Below, piece after piece: positions 1 to 9,649 of a stretch of DNA of 56,365 bases. The stretch's first letter is position 1. Each line of letters starts with the position of its first letter. Source of the DNA: Hyphomicrobiales bacterium. GTDB lineage: Bacteria > Pseudomonadota > Alphaproteobacteria > Rhizobiales > Beijerinckiaceae. The position numbers and the translations under genes were made by a program. The DNA is taken from NCBI GenBank assembly GCA_019075905.1, contig JAGXAM010000018.1:1-56365 (forward strand), written 5' to 3'. The notes below the pieces were generated by a model. That model was not told where the DNA came from. It searched no databases and was given only the letters and a program-made list of their open reading frames with translations.

Positions 1-297
1 CTCGGCGCGGCCCCGGCCGTGCCGCCCGCCACCACCGCCATCGGCGCGCTGATCAATCACATTACCGCCGGCCATCTCGCTACGATTGATGCCGGCCCGC
101 GCTCGTTCCAGCCGATGAATGTCAATTTCGGCCTGTTCCCGCCCATCGAGACCGCGACCCACGATGCTGACGGACGCAAGCTGCGCGGCCCGGACAAGGG
201 CGTCGCCCGCAAAATGGCGCTGAGCGAACGCGCCGGGCAGGATCTCGCCGCCTGGCTGGCGACCTCCGAACCGGCCCGCCCCGCCCCGCACCCCTGA
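1..297 (+). CDS. trmFO: TrmFO, tRNA m5U54 methyltransferase (C-terminal part)
   Basis: Only the 3' end lies in the window; the frame is open from base 1 to the TGA at 295-297. The protein ends with the TrmFO signature [15 protein letters not shown] followed by [14 protein letters not shown]. TrmFO is the FAD and methylenetetrahydrofolate dependent enzyme that makes 5-methyluridine at position 54 of tRNA in the cytoplasm. The last residues are a proline/alanine-rich tail, common at this end of the family. The next gene follows on the same strand after 82 bases. The identification rests on the C-terminal block alone but that block is distinctive. Confidence 0.9.
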   Translation, partial: LGAAPAVPPATTAIGALINHITAGHLATIDAGPRSFQPMNVNFGLFPPIETATHDADGRKLRGPDKGVARKMALSERAGQDLAAWLATSEPARPAPHP

Positions 298-379
298 GAG
301 GGCGCCGCTGGCCACGACGCTCTTGCCAGCCCGCCGCATTGCTGGCAGGTTTCCCCATGCCTTGAAGGGGAGCCCAAAA

Positions 380-1303
380 GTGCCAGCCGCGGATTATGAA
401 ATTTTTGACCCGCGCTTTGCGCGGCTGATCCACACCAATGCCGGGGTCGAGCGGCTTTATAGCGGCTGCCGATGGTCAGAGGGCCCGGCATATTTTGCCG
501 CTGGCAAATATCTTGTCTGGTCGGACATTCCCAATGACCGGGTGATGCGCTTTGATGAAACCGACGGCTCGGTCAGCACCTTCATCGCCCCCGCCATGAA
601 CCAGAACGGCCATTACGTCGACCGCGAGGGTCGGCTGATTTCCTGCGAGCATCGCGGCCGCTGTGTCTCGCGCATCGAGATCGACGGCACCCGCACGGTT
701 CTTGCCGACCGCTATCAGGGCAAGCGGCTGAATTCACCCAATGATGTCGTGGTCAAATCCGACGGCAGCATCTGGTTCACCGACCCGAGCTACGGCATTG
801 ATTCTGATTATGAAGGCGATGCCAGCCCGCATGAGGTCGAAGGCTGCTATGTCTATCGGCTCGACCCCGCAACCGGCGCGCTCGACGCGGTCGCGACCGA
901 CTTTGAAAAGCCCAACGGCCTCGCCTTCTCGCCGGACGAGCGCCTGCTCTATATCGCCGACACCGGCCTCAGCCACCGCGTCAATGGTCCGCGCCATATC
1001 CGCGTCTGCGAGGTCGCGGCGGACGGCAGGAGTCTTGGCACCGGCCGCCTCTTTGCCACCTGCGAGACCGGGCTGTTCGATGGCTTTCGCCTCGACAGCG
1101 ACGGGCGCATCTGGACTTCGTCCGGCGATGGTGTGCTGTGCTATCACCCGGACGGCACCCTGCTCGGCAAGGTGCACATTCCCGAAGTTGTCGCCAATGT
1201 CACCTTCGGCGGCCCGAAGCGCAACCGGCTCTATATCTGCGGCACGACCTCGCTTTATGCGGTGATGCTCAACGTGCGCGGTGCCACCTGGCCAAAGGCC
1301 TGA
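380..1303 (+). CDS. SMP-30/gluconolactonase/LRE family protein
   Basis: A six-bladed beta-propeller hydrolase of the SMP-30/gluconolactonase family, usually a Ca2+ or Zn2+ dependent sugar lactonase. Three metal-ligand blocks are visible: the early WSEGP glutamate, the asparagine in NSPNDVVV, and the aspartate in LLYIADTGL. I chose a GTG start at 380 because AAGGGGAG (365-372) sits 7 bases upstream; an ATG at 323 in the same frame lacks such a site and adds a non-conserved arginine-rich leader. The product is 307 residues, normal for the family. The substrate cannot be told. The gene converges on rplQ. Confidence 0.85.
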   Translation: MPAADYEIFDPRFARLIHTNAGVERLYSGCRWSEGPAYFAAGKYLVWSDIPNDRVMRFDETDGSVSTFIAPAMNQNGHYVDREGRLISCEHRGRCVSRIEIDGTRTVLADRYQGKRLNSPNDVVVKSDGSIWFTDPSYGIDSDYEGDASPHEVEGCYVYRLDPATGALDAVATDFEKPNGLAFSPDERLLYIADTGLSHRVNGPRHIRVCEVAADGRSLGTGRLFATCETGLFDGFRLDSDGRIWTSSGDGVLCYHPDGTLLGKVHIPEVVANVTFGGPKRNRLYICGTTSLYAVMLNVRGATWPKA

Positions 1304-1320
1304 CGCCGCCTCGCCCGAAA

Positions 1321-1350
1321 GCAAAAAGGGCGACGTTGCCGCCGCCCTTC
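1321..1350 (-). terminator. Intrinsic terminator at the end of the rpsM-rplQ cluster
   Basis: On the minus strand a 7-bp stem (AAGGGCG / CGCCCTT, at 1343-1349 and 1326-1332) closes a 10-base loop and is followed by a run of T (1323-1327). It lies about 70 bases past the rplQ stop, as expected for the end of the alpha operon. The complement also has an A-rich flank, so it could act on the convergent SMP-30 gene. Confidence 0.65.
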
Positions 1351-1356
1351 AAAACA

Positions 1357-1416
1357 TGCCCTTGAGCCGCCAGCCCTTGAGCCGCCAGCCCTTGCGCCGC
1401 CAGCCCTTGCGCCGCC
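1357..1416. repeat. Four tandem 15-bp repeats abutting the rplQ stop codon
   Basis: Four head-to-tail copies of a 15-bp unit of the form (a/t)gcccttg(a/c)gccgcc, read on the plus strand. Copies one and two carry TTGAG, copies three and four TTGCG. The array ends one base before the rplQ stop codon (1418-1420), so it is transcribed as the rplQ 3' untranslated region. The unit is a multiple of three: readthrough of the rplQ stop would add two WRRKG and two WRLKG units before another TGA. Confidence 0.9.
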
Positions 1417-1417
1417 A

Positions 1418-1807
1418 TCACGCGGCCGGTGCAGCACCCTTGGCATCCTCGTCGCGATCGACAAATTCGATCAGCGCCATCGGCGCATTGTCACCTTGGC
1501 GGAAGCCCGCCTTGAGCACCCGGCAATAGCCGCCATTGCGGTCCTTGTAGCGCTTTCCCAGCACATCGAACAGCTTGCGCACCAGCGCGACGTCGCGCAA
1601 TTGCGCAATTGCCTGGCGGCGGGCGTGCAGGTCGCCGCGCTTGCCGAGTGTCACCAGCTTTTCCACCACAGGGCGTAAATCCTTGGCCTTGGGCAGGGTC
1701 GTGATGATCTGCTCGTGCTTGATGAGCGCCTGCGACATATTCATGAACATCGCCTTGCGATGCTCGGCAGTGCGGTTGAAACGCCGTTTGGCGCGACCGT
1801 GATACAT
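1418..1807 (-). CDS. rplQ: 50S ribosomal protein L17
   Basis: L17 of the large subunit, located near the peptide exit tunnel. It begins [17 protein letters not shown], a variant of the universal L17 start, and contains the conserved [19 protein letters not shown] block. At 129 residues it is normal in length, with a short alanine-rich tail after the conserved core ends around residue 117. It is the last gene of the rpsM-rpsK-rpoA-rplQ cluster, 83 bases after rpoA and followed by a terminator. Confidence 0.97.
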   Translation of the reverse strand: MYHGRAKRRFNRTAEHRKAMFMNMSQALIKHEQIITTLPKAKDLRPVVEKLVTLGKRGDLHARRQAIAQLRDVALVRKLFDVLGKRYKDRNGGYCRVLKAGFRQGDNAPMALIEFVDRDEDAKGAAPAA

Positions 1808-1890
1808 GGCTTGTCTCCGTTTTCAGGGGTTATGAGAGCCGCCGTGCCACGGTACGGCCCCCGCTTATCAGCGCTTGTGCGCCAGCAAGA

Positions 1891-2910
1891 TCAGAAATGT
1901 TCTTCGAAACGCTTGGCCAGCTCATCGACATTTTCCGGCGGCCAGCCGGTGATTTCCATACCGAGATAGAGCCCCATCTGCGCGAGCACTTCCTTGATTT
2001 CGTTCAAGGACTTGCGGCCGAAATTCGGCGTGCGCAGCATCTCGCCTTCCGATTTCTGGATGAGATCGCCGATATAGACGATATTGTCGTTCTTCAGGCA
2101 ATTGGCCGAGCGCACCGAAAGTTCGAGTTCGTCGACCTTCTTCAGCAGCGCCGGGTTGATGAACGGCAGGTTCGGCAGCGCCGGCGCAGCTTCCTCGCGG
2201 CGCGGCTCGTCGAAATTGACGAAAACATTGAGCTGGTCCTGCAGGATGCGCGCGGCATAGGCCACGGCATCTTCCGGCGACAGCGCGCCGTTGGTTTCCA
2301 CCGTCAGCGTCAGCTTGTCATAATCGAGAACCTGACCTTCGCGTGTATTCTCAACTCGATAGCTAACTTTCTTCACAGGTGAGTAGAGCGCATCAACCGG
2401 GATCAGGCCAATCGGCGCATCTTCCGCGCGGTTGCGATCGGCCGGCACATAGCCCTTGCCGATATTCACCGTCAGCTCCATGCGGATTTCCGCGCCCTCA
2501 TCGAGCGTGCAGATCACCACATGCGGGTTGAGGATCACCACATCGCCGGTCACGGCAATATCGCCAGCCCGCACCACGCCCGGGCCGGTCTTCTTGATGA
2601 CCATGCGCTTGGGGCCTTCGCCCGTCATTTTCACCGCAATATCCTTGATATTGAGGATGATGTCGGTGAGGTCCTCGCGCACACCGGGGATCGAGGAGAA
2701 CTCGTGCAGCACGCCGTCGATCTGCACCGCCGTGATGGCCGCGCCCTGCAGCGACGACAACAGGATGCGCCGCAGCGAATTGCCCAGCGTCACGCCAAAA
2801 CCGCGCTCCAGCGGCTCGGCGACGATGGTCGCGGCTTTCTTCGGGTTATCGCCCACAGCAACATGGAGCTTTGCGGGCTTGATCAAATCCTGCCAGTTCT
2901 TCTGGATCAT
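1891..2910 (-). CDS. rpoA: DNA-directed RNA polymerase subunit alpha
   Basis: RpoA nucleates RNA polymerase assembly. The N-terminal domain (about 1-235) carries [19 protein letters not shown]; the C-terminal domain (about 255-325) carries [10 protein letters not shown], the DNA UP-element and activator contact surface, then [12 protein letters not shown]. The longer frame opening at 3012 adds 34 non-conserved residues overlapping rpsK, so I placed the start at the ATG beginning [12 protein letters not shown], giving 339 residues. The gene lies 71 bases after rpsK. Confidence 0.97.
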   Translation of the reverse strand: MIQKNWQDLIKPAKLHVAVGDNPKKAATIVAEPLERGFGVTLGNSLRRILLSSLQGAAITAVQIDGVLHEFSSIPGVREDLTDIILNIKDIAVKMTGEGPKRMVIKKTGPGVVRAGDIAVTGDVVILNPHVVICTLDEGAEIRMELTVNIGKGYVPADRNRAEDAPIGLIPVDALYSPVKKVSYRVENTREGQVLDYDKLTLTVETNGALSPEDAVAYAARILQDQLNVFVNFDEPRREEAAPALPNLPFINPALLKKVDELELSVRSANCLKNDNIVYIGDLIQKSEGEMLRTPNFGRKSLNEIKEVLAQMGLYLGMEITGWPPENVDELAKRFEEHF

Positions 2911-2981
2911 GGCGGCACCTTTCAGAGGACGGATGGCGCGGCAACAGGGCCGCGCCCAATGAGTCGAACGACGTCGAGCGC

Positions 2982-3371
2982 TTAGACGCGGCGGCGCTTG
3001 CGCGGCCGGCAACCATTGTGCGGAATGGTGGTCACATCGCGGATCGAGCTGACCGTGAAACCGGCAGCCTGCAGCGCCCGCAGCGCCGATTCACGTCCTG
3101 AACCCGGGCCGGAAACTTCGACTTCGAGCGTGCGCATGCCGTGTTCCTGCGCCTTGCGGGCAGCATCTTCGGCGGCCATCTGCGCCGCATAGGGGGTGGA
3201 CTTGCGTGAGCCCTTGAAGCCCATCGTCCCGGCCGAGGACCAGGAGATCGTGTTGCCCTGCGCATCGGTAATGGTGATCATCGTGTTGTTGAACGTCGAG
3301 TTCACATGGGCCACGCCCGACACGATATTTTTGCGTTCGCGACGGCGAACGCGGCCTGCTTCTTTTGCCAT
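2982..3371 (-). CDS. rpsK: 30S ribosomal protein S11
   Basis: S11 of the small-subunit platform, next to the mRNA exit. It shows [18 protein letters not shown] and the C-terminal [16 protein letters not shown], both diagnostic. At 129 residues it has the usual length. It sits 76 bases downstream of rpsM and ahead of rpoA, the normal alpha-operon order. Confidence 0.98.
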   Translation of the reverse strand: MAKEAGRVRRRERKNIVSGVAHVNSTFNNTMITITDAQGNTISWSSAGTMGFKGSRKSTPYAAQMAAEDAARKAQEHGMRTLEVEVSGPGSGRESALRALQAAGFTVSSIRDVTTIPHNGCRPRKRRRV

Positions 3372-3447
3372 GGTCGTTTTGGTCCTTCAAGCGCGCCCGT
3401 CATGCCAGGCGCTCGGGGTTGAAGCCCGGCTCAAGGCCGGGCCGAAA

Positions 3448-3816
3448 TCACTTCTTCTTGCCGGCAATCGCCTTTGCCTTGCCCTTGCGGGTACGGGCAT
3501 TGGTATGCGTGCGCTGCCCGCGCACCGGCAGCTGACGACGATGGCGCAAGCCGCGATAGCAGCCAAGGTCCATCAGACGCTTGATATTCATCGCCACTTC
3601 ACGGCGCAGGTCACCCTCGACCATATAATCGCGGTCTATGGTTTCACGAATTTGCAGCACTTCGGCGTCGGTCAACTGCGACACGCGGCGCTCGGCGGGA
3701 ATCTTCACCTTGGTGCAGATTTCCTCAGCCTTTTTCGGGCCGATGCCGTGGATATATTGCAGCGCGATGATCACGCGCTTGCCGGTGGGTATATTGACGC
3801 CTGCTATACGGGCCAT
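3448..3816 (-). CDS. rpsM: 30S ribosomal protein S13
   Basis: S13 of the 30S head; it contacts the P-site tRNA and L5 in the central bridge. The protein starts [14 protein letters not shown] and ends with the lysine-rich tail [13 protein letters not shown]. The frame stays open upstream to 3888, but those 24 residues are not S13-like, so the start is the ATG at 3814-3816 (122 residues). It is the first gene of its cluster here, separated from adk by two unrelated genes, with a candidate promoter at 3960-3988. Confidence 0.97.
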   Translation of the reverse strand: MARIAGVNIPTGKRVIIALQYIHGIGPKKAEEICTKVKIPAERRVSQLTDAEVLQIRETIDRDYMVEGDLRREVAMNIKRLMDLGCYRGLRHRRQLPVRGQRTHTNARTRKGKAKAIAGKKK

Positions 3817-4250
3817 AGGTTCGCTCCATTGCGGCCCCGAAGGGCCTGAGAAAATTCGCGTCCGGTGGAGGCCGGCCCTTGCGAACAAAATTTATGTAGA
3901 CACACAGCACAAAGGGCCCTGCCCCTATCGAAGCAGCCCTTCATCCAGATGATCTAAGGTCGTTAGCCGCTTGCGCTGGCGCGGTCAAGTGCAATTATGA
4001 CGCAAGCGCCTTGCAATCATGCCAATGCCGCGTCATCGGCCGATGCGTTGGCAGGAACCAGATTGCGGTGAGAGCCGCCTGAATCGCCATGAATCGCGCT
4101 GGTATCATGGCCGACGCCTGGCGCGTCATTTGCGCGTCAACTTTCCCGCCGCCCCTGCCGGGCGGCCGCAAGCCTTGGGCCGAACCGGCAAGAAAGGGCA
4201 CTGCCAGCGCATTTTCCTTGTTGCGCCTCGGGATCTTCGCGTTCGCGCCG
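3817..4250. other. Intergenic region between rpsM and the amidase gene
   Basis: I see no convincing gene in these 434 bases. It holds the candidate rpsM promoter and, at 4021-4052, an imperfect inverted repeat (gccaatgc / gcgttggc) around the palindrome atcggccgat. The repeat has no following T run on the minus strand, so it is not a clear terminator for the amidase gene. Confidence 0.5.
3960..3988 (-). promoter_or_regulatory. Candidate promoter for rpsM-rpsK-rpoA-rplQ
   Basis: On the minus strand TTGACC (3983-3988) is separated by 17 bases from TAACGA (3960-3965), pointing at rpsM about 145 bases downstream. The fit to a housekeeping sigma-70 promoter is good at -35 and moderate at -10. A separate promoter would make sense because the cluster is split from secY-adk by the SDR and amidase genes. 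Confidence 0.4.
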
Positions 4251-5675
4251 CTAAAGGCTCCCCAGCACTTCGGGCGGGCGGCTTTGCAGCCAGCGCGTCG
4301 CCTCGTCATAGGCGCGGGCGGCGGCAAGCAGGCCCGTTTCGTCCTGCACCCGCCCGACGAGCTGAATGCCCATCGCCCGGCCCGAAGCGTCGAAACCGGC
4401 GGGGAGCGCCGCGACCGGCGCGCCGGCCATCGTCGCGGGAACCACGCATTGCATCCATTCGTGGTAGGTCGTCATTGTCCGCCCCCCTACCCGCATCGCC
4501 CCCCGCTCCTCGGCCGGAAAGGCGAAACATTGCGCGGTCGGCAGGGCCCAGAAATCGTAGGTCGCGTGGAACCGCATCAACGCCGCGTGCCAGAGCGTGC
4601 GCGTCTGCGAAGCTGCGGCGACGTCATAGGCTGAGAGCTTGAGTCCGGCCTCGATCTCGTAGATCGCCGCCGGTGGCAGATGAGCGCGCATATCGGGATT
4701 TTCGTACAGCGGCAACAGCGCCGCATTGTGCCAGTGACGCAGCACCAGGAAAGCGCGCCATAAGTCCTGTATCGGGAAATCCGGGGTGGCCTCCTCCACC
4801 ACCGCGCCCAGACTTTCAAACACCGTCAAGGCGGCCTGCGCCCGTTCGAGCACGCCCGGCTCGAACGGGATCGCGCCGCCGAAATCGCCGACCCAGGCGA
4901 TGCGCGCACCCTTGATGCGCGGCACCGGCGCGGGCTGAAAAGCGCTTGCCTCGCCCGCCAGCGACAGCGGTGCCGCCGGTGAAAAGCCCGCCTGCACCGA
5001 CAGCAGCAGCGCCAGATCCTCGACGCTTCGCGCCATGGGCCCGAGCACGGCCAGCGATGGTGTCCACACGTCAGCATCGACGCGCGGAATGCGGCCATAG
5101 CTCGGGCGGAAGCCATAGACATTGTTCCAGCCGGCGGGGTTGCGCAACGAACCGCCGTAATCCGAGCCATCGGCCAGCGCAACCATGCGCAGCGCCAGCG
5201 CAACTGCCGCGCCGCTCGACGAGCCGCCTGCCGAATGCCGGACATCGTAGGCGTTGCGGGTGATGCCATAGACCGGGTTGCGCGAATAGGAGCCGAGCCC
5301 GAACTCGGGCACGTTGGTCTTGCCTATCAGTATCGCGCCCGCCTGGCGCAGCCTGCCCGCCATCACACTGTCAGCGGCGGCGGCAGTGGGCGAGGTCAGG
5401 GGCGAGCCTTTTCGCGTCGGCAGGCCGGCGACGTCTTCGAGATCCTTGACCGCCATCGGCAACCCGTGCAGCGGGCCGCGCCTTTCAGCGGCGTCGGCGG
5501 CACGAGCCTCGGCCATCAGCTCTTCGCGCGGGCGCAGGGCCACGATGGCGTTGTGGCGCGGGTTCAGCGCATCGATGCGTTCGAGCGTTGCCCTCATCAA
5601 TTCAACGGCCGAAAGCCGCCTTGCGGCGATGTTGCGCGTCAGCGCGCCCGCGCTCATGTCCAGAATGTCGGTCAT
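4251..5675 (-). CDS. Amidase signature family hydrolase
   Basis: An amidase-signature enzyme that hydrolyses C-N bonds of amides with a Ser-cisSer-Lys triad. Visible residues (474-residue numbering): Lys77 in PMAVKDLED, the cis-Ser in AGGSSSGAAVALA (about 152), and the nucleophile Ser176 in DYGGSLRNPA. The start is the ATG at 5673-5675, with a G-rich site just before it; a GTG two codons earlier is less likely. Substrate unknown: it stands with an SDR gene, not with gatC or gatB, so it is unlikely to be GatA. It lies inside what is normally a continuous ribosomal protein cluster. Confidence 0.85.
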   Translation of the reverse strand: MTDILDMSAGALTRNIAARRLSAVELMRATLERIDALNPRHNAIVALRPREELMAEARAADAAERRGPLHGLPMAVKDLEDVAGLPTRKGSPLTSPTAAAADSVMAGRLRQAGAILIGKTNVPEFGLGSYSRNPVYGITRNAYDVRHSAGGSSSGAAVALALRMVALADGSDYGGSLRNPAGWNNVYGFRPSYGRIPRVDADVWTPSLAVLGPMARSVEDLALLLSVQAGFSPAAPLSLAGEASAFQPAPVPRIKGARIAWVGDFGGAIPFEPGVLERAQAALTVFESLGAVVEEATPDFPIQDLWRAFLVLRHWHNAALLPLYENPDMRAHLPPAAIYEIEAGLKLSAYDVAAASQTRTLWHAALMRFHATYDFWALPTAQCFAFPAEERGAMRVGGRTMTTYHEWMQCVVPATMAGAPVAALPAGFDASGRAMGIQLVGRVQDETGLLAAARAYDEATRWLQSRPPEVLGSL

Positions 5676-5771
5676 GTTCACCCCCCGCCCTCAAATCAGC
5701 CAGGTGCTGCTTTGGATAGGGCAACGCCCGCCCGCCGCGCTGATCGAATTTTCGCGGGCGCCTGTCGCCTG

Positions 5772-6518
5772 CTATCGCCCGCCCGAAACGTCGAGCAGCG
5801 CACCCGTAACATAGGACGCCTCCTCACCCATCAACCAGACAATCGCATTCGCCACTTCCTCGGGCTGACCGGGTCGGCCCATCGGTGCGCTCGCACCGAG
5901 AGCAAAGGCCCGCTCCGGTTCGCCGCCACTGGCGTGGATGTCGGTGACGATGAGGCCCGGCCGCACGCCGTTGACCCGCACGCCGTCACCGCCGAGTTCG
6001 ATCGACAACCCCTTCACCAGCGTATCCAGCGCCGCCTTGGCACCTGCGTAATCAACATAGAGATTGGGCGCGCCGAGCCTTGCGGCCGCCGAGGAGACAA
6101 AGGTGATCGATCCGCCTGCGCCACCGAGCCGGGTCGAAAGCCGCCGCGCCGCTTCGCGCGCCGTCAGATACGAACCGAGCACATTGACCGCGAACATGCG
6201 TGCCATGCGTTCGGCCGTCATCTCCGTCAGCCGCGCTGCTGGCGCGACGATTCCAGCATTGACCACGACCGCGCCGAGCGGTGCCAGGCGCTCGGCGGTG
6301 GCGAACATGGCCAGCACATCGGCCTCGACGGCAACGTCACCCCTCACGGCCTCCGCAGCGCCGCCTCCGGCGCGAATAGCCATCACCACCTCATGAGCCG
6401 CCGCTTCGTCGCGCGCGTAATTGACGGCGACGCGCCAGCCGCGCCGCGCAGCAAGCAGAGCGCAAGCGCGACCAATGCCGCGCGAGCCGCCCGTTATCAG
6501 CACTGATTTTTCCAGCAT
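5772..6518 (-). CDS. SDR family oxidoreductase (FabG-like)
   Basis: A 248-residue short-chain dehydrogenase/reductase. The nucleotide-binding TGGSRGIGRA lies near residues 9-18, NAG near 87-89, the catalytic serines at 142-143, and Tyr157 with Lys161 in YAGAK. The C-terminus ends YVTGALLDVSGGR, typical of classical SDRs. The basic residues early in strand 2 suggest NADP(H), but this is inference. The start ATG (6516-6518) has GTGGAG upstream. It precedes the amidase gene on the same strand by 96 bases, so the two may form an operon. Substrate unknown. Confidence 0.87.
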   Translation of the reverse strand: MLEKSVLITGGSRGIGRACALLAARRGWRVAVNYARDEAAAHEVVMAIRAGGGAAEAVRGDVAVEADVLAMFATAERLAPLGAVVVNAGIVAPAARLTEMTAERMARMFAVNVLGSYLTAREAARRLSTRLGGAGGSITFVSSAAARLGAPNLYVDYAGAKAALDTLVKGLSIELGGDGVRVNGVRPGLIVTDIHASGGEPERAFALGASAPMGRPGQPEEVANAIVWLMGEEASYVTGALLDVSGGR

Positions 6519-6887
6519 TGCGCGTCTCCACAACAAAAAGTGTGACAAACCTATCGCGCTACCGCAACGCGTAATCTTGATCGGCTGCGCCTGAAGCCTC
6601 TTCCTAAATGATCATCAGCCTCGTTGGAAGGCCGCACGCACGAGAAGCCAAGGCAGGGACTTAACTCTTTTCCAGATTGGATTATGCGGAGGCCACTGAC
6701 TGTCCCCGCAATTCCCATCGGGCACCGCTGGTGCCAAGGCTTTGCGATGGCTTATCGCTATCGCCTTGTCGTTCCCACCCTCGGGCTTGAGGTCACGCGC
6801 GGATCGTTAGCTTGATGCGAGCAACGAATCTGGCAAGGAAGGCGGACTGTCACTCCGGCACTTCGGCCTTGCGCCAGCCCCCACCCA
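6519..6887. other. Intergenic region between the SDR gene and adk
   Basis: These 369 bases hold no gene I can support. A perfect 6-bp inverted repeat ggcacc/ggtgcc with a 3-base loop lies at 6721-6735 but has no T run on either side. No clear terminator follows adk. Confidence 0.4.
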
Positions 6888-7466
6888 TCAGGCCAGCGCC
6901 GCATCAATCGCCGCGGCAACTGTCGCCACCGGCGCCATGCCATCAACGGCACTGAGCCGGCCACTGCGTGCATAATAGGCCGACACCGGTGCCGTCTGCG
7001 CCCTGTAGGCTTCGAGCCGCACCTTGAAGGCTTCCGGATTGTCATCGGCCCGCACGGTGCCCCCGGCCGCCACGGTCTCGGCCGCCCGTCGCTCGATGCG
7101 TGCCAGCAGCGCCGCCTCATCGACCTTGAGCTCGATCACCCGGTCGAGCTTCAGCCCGCGCTGTTCCAGCAGATGGTCGAGCGCCTCGGCCTGCGCCACG
7201 GTGCGCGGAAAGCCGTCGAGAATGAAGCCGCTGCGCGCGTCATCGCTCCTGATGCGCTCGCCGATGATGCCGACGACGATTTCGTCCGAGACAAGGCCGC
7301 CAGCGTCCATCACCGCCTTGGCCTTGCGCCCGACATCCGAACCTGCCGCCACGGCCGCCCGCAGCATGTCCCCCGTCGATAATTGTGGTATATTCAGCAA
7401 CTCAACCAAACGTTTCGCCTGGGTTCCCTTGCCCGCCCCTGGCGGCCCCAGCAAAATCAGTTTCAT
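6888..7466 (-). CDS. adk: Adenylate kinase
   Basis: Adenylate kinase balances ATP + AMP with 2 ADP. The P-loop [13 protein letters not shown] opens the protein, and [16 protein letters not shown] is the conserved AMP-binding block. At 192 residues it is the short form, without the zinc-type long LID. Its ATG overlaps the secY stop by four bases (ATGA), so translation is probably coupled. It is the last spc-cluster gene before the SDR/amidase insertion. Confidence 0.97.
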   Translation of the reverse strand: MKLILLGPPGAGKGTQAKRLVELLNIPQLSTGDMLRAAVAAGSDVGRKAKAVMDAGGLVSDEIVVGIIGERIRSDDARSGFILDGFPRTVAQAEALDHLLEQRGLKLDRVIELKVDEAALLARIERRAAETVAAGGTVRADDNPEAFKVRLEAYRAQTAPVSAYYARSGRLSAVDGMAPVATVAAAIDAALA

Positions 7467-8800
7467 TTTTTCCGCCCCTTCAACCTCGATTTCTTGATCA
7501 GGCCTTCGTATTGCTGCGCCTGCAGGTGCCCCTGGACCTGCGCCATCGTATCCATCGTAACGCTGACGACGATCAACAACGACGTGCCGCCAAAATAGAA
7601 AGGCAGCGCCGCATAGGAAATTAGCAATTGTGGCAAGAGGCAGATCAGGGCCAGGTAGATGCCGCCGAGAACGGTGATGCGCGTCAGCACCTTGTCGATA
7701 TATTGCGCGGTCTTTTCGCCAGGGCGGATGCCCGGCAGGAAGCCGCCATATTTCTTCAGGTTATCGGCGGTCTCGACCGGGTTGAACACCTGCGCGGTAT
7801 AATAGAACGCGAAAAACAGGATGAGCGCCACATAGAGCACCAGATACAGTGGGCGCCCCGGCCCGAGCAGGTTGGTGATCGTCCCCATAATGCCGGTCGC
7901 CCCGCCATTGGTAGTGAAATTGGCTATGGTGGTCGGCAACAGCAACAGGGATGAGGCGAAAATCGGCGGGATGACGCCGGAGGTGTTGAGCTTGAGCGGC
8001 AGAAACGAGGTCTGCTGCTCGGACACCCGGTTGCCGACCTGCCGCTTGGGATAGGTCACCAGTAGACGCCTTTGCGCCCGCTCCATGAACACGATGAACG
8101 CCACCACGAACAGCGCCATCACCGTGACCCCGAAGATCAGCATCGGTGACAATTGCCCCTGGCGCCCTTGCTCCAGCGTGCGAATGATCGCCCCCGGGAA
8201 ACCCGAGATAATGCCGGCAAAAATGATCAGCGACGAGCCATTGCCAATGCCGCGCGTGGTGATCTGCTCACCGAGCCACATCAGGAACACCGTGCCGCCC
8301 ACCAGCGTGATCACCGTGGAAATGGTGAAGAACAGCCCGGGATTGAGCACATAATGCGCGCCGCTCGATTGCAGCCCGACGGAAATGCCATAGGCCTGCC
8401 CGGCCGCCAGCAGCACCGTCAGGTAGCGGGTATACTGGTTGATCATCTTGCGGCCCGACTCGCCCTCTTTCTTCAGCGCATCGAGTTGCGGAAACAGCGG
8501 CGTCACCAACTGCACGATGATCGATGCCGAAATATAGGGCATGATGTTCAGCGCAAAGATCGCCATGCGCTGCACGGCACCGCCGGAAAACGAATTGAAC
8601 ATGTCCAGCACGCCCTGCGCGTGGCTGGTGAAATTCTGTTGGAACGCCACCGGATCAATGCCCGGCAACGGGATATAGGTCCCGAGGCGAAACACGATCA
8701 ACGCCCCCAGCGTGAACCAGATGCGCTGTTGCAGCTCCTTGGCCTTGCTGAAATTGGCGTAACTGGCGCTGGCTGCCAATTGCTCTGCTACCGATGCCAT
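7463..8800 (-). CDS. secY: Preprotein translocase subunit SecY
   Basis: SecY forms the protein-conducting channel of the inner membrane. The 445-residue sequence has ten hydrophobic segments typical of the family, with [21 protein letters not shown] near the start and the cytoplasmic-loop motif [11 protein letters not shown]. The C-terminus is basic ([10 protein letters not shown]). It follows rplO by 128 bases and is coupled to adk. Confidence 0.98.
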   Translation of the reverse strand: MASVAEQLAASASYANFSKAKELQQRIWFTLGALIVFRLGTYIPLPGIDPVAFQQNFTSHAQGVLDMFNSFSGGAVQRMAIFALNIMPYISASIIVQLVTPLFPQLDALKKEGESGRKMINQYTRYLTVLLAAGQAYGISVGLQSSGAHYVLNPGLFFTISTVITLVGGTVFLMWLGEQITTRGIGNGSSLIIFAGIISGFPGAIIRTLEQGRQGQLSPMLIFGVTVMALFVVAFIVFMERAQRRLLVTYPKRQVGNRVSEQQTSFLPLKLNTSGVIPPIFASSLLLLPTTIANFTTNGGATGIMGTITNLLGPGRPLYLVLYVALILFFAFYYTAQVFNPVETADNLKKYGGFLPGIRPGEKTAQYIDKVLTRITVLGGIYLALICLLPQLLISYAALPFYFGGTSLLIVVSVTMDTMAQVQGHLQAQQYEGLIKKSRLKGRKK

Positions 8801-8928
8801 GTCGTTCCTGCTCCTGGCCGCGCGATTGTCAAAAATCCCGCATCAAACAAAAAAGCGGGGAAGCCGTTGTGAACGCCTACCCCGCCCATATGGCGATTAT
8901 AGAGCCCGTTGCAACGCGGGTTTTACAA

Positions 8929-9429
8929 TTATGAGGCTGGCGCGCTGGATTTTTGAACGCGCGTTGCCGGCTTTTCGAGAATCTTGACGCTGCCGCCCAC
9001 CTTCTCGATGGCCGCAATCGCGCCCTTCGAGGCACCGGCCACTTCAAAAACCAGCTTGGTCTTGATCTCGCCCTGCCCCAGCACACGCACGCCGTCGCGC
9101 ACCCGTGAGCAGATGCCGGCCGCAACCAGCGCATCCACCGTCACGGTTTCGCCCGCCTTCAGCTTGCCGGCTTCCACCGCTTCCTGAATGCGCCCGACAT
9201 TGACCTCGTTGAAGTCGGTGGCGAAGTGGTTCCAGAACCCGCGCTTCGGCAGACGCCGGTGCAGCGGCATCTGGCCACCCTCAAAGCCCTTGACGCGCAC
9301 GCCCGTGCGGGCCTTCTGGCCCTTGACGCCGCGCCCGCCGGTCTTGCCCTTGCCTGAACCGATGCCGCGACCAACCCGCATACGCGGCTTGGAGGAGCCC
9401 GGATTATCGGAAATGCCATTGAGTTTCAT
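8929..9429 (-). CDS. rplO: 50S ribosomal protein L15
   Basis: L15 of the large subunit. The start is the ATG at 9427-9429 giving [20 protein letters not shown], with GAGGAG about 7 bases upstream; the frame extends five codons further but without support. The glycine-rich segment [20 protein letters not shown] is diagnostic. The product has 166 residues. It starts 11 bases after the rpmD stop. Confidence 0.97.
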   Translation of the reverse strand: MKLNGISDNPGSSKPRMRVGRGIGSGKGKTGGRGVKGQKARTGVRVKGFEGGQMPLHRRLPKRGFWNHFATDFNEVNVGRIQEAVEAGKLKAGETVTVDALVAAGICSRVRDGVRVLGQGEIKTKLVFEVAGASKGAIAAIEKVGGSVKILEKPATRVQKSSAPAS

Positions 9430-9440
9430 CGGGTTTCTCC

Positions 9441-9638
9441 TCACTGGCTTTCGAGAACGCGCACGAGATGGGCAACCTTGGCGATCATCCCGCGCACGGC
9501 AGGCGTATCTTCCAAAGTGGCCACCCGGCCGAGCTTGTTGAGCCGCAGGCCCACCAGCGTCTCACGCTGGCTATGGATGCGGCCGATGGGGCTGCCGATC
9601 TGTTCGACCTGGAGGGTCTTTGCTGCTTTCGCTTGCAT
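9441..9638 (-). CDS. rpmD: 50S ribosomal protein L30
   Basis: L30, a small (65 residue) large-subunit protein. The core [20 protein letters not shown] and the [17 protein letters not shown] segment match the family. I placed the start at the ATG giving [13 protein letters not shown], since the five preceding codons are not conserved. It lies between rpsE and rplO as usual. Confidence 0.96.
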   Translation of the reverse strand: MQAKAAKTLQVEQIGSPIGRIHSQRETLVGLRLNKLGRVATLEDTPAVRGMIAKVAHLVRVLESQ

Positions 9639-9649
9639 GATGCCACCCC

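Noticed and set aside
1357-1416. Tandem 15-bp repeats as a CRISPR array
   Set aside because: The units are directly joined with no spacers and no cas genes are present.
4251-5675. Amidase gene as gatA
   Set aside because: The catalytic residues fit, but gatC and gatB are absent and the neighbour is an SDR; a general amidase is more likely.
6721-6735. Small hairpin as the adk terminator
   Set aside because: The stem is 6 bp and no T run follows on either strand.
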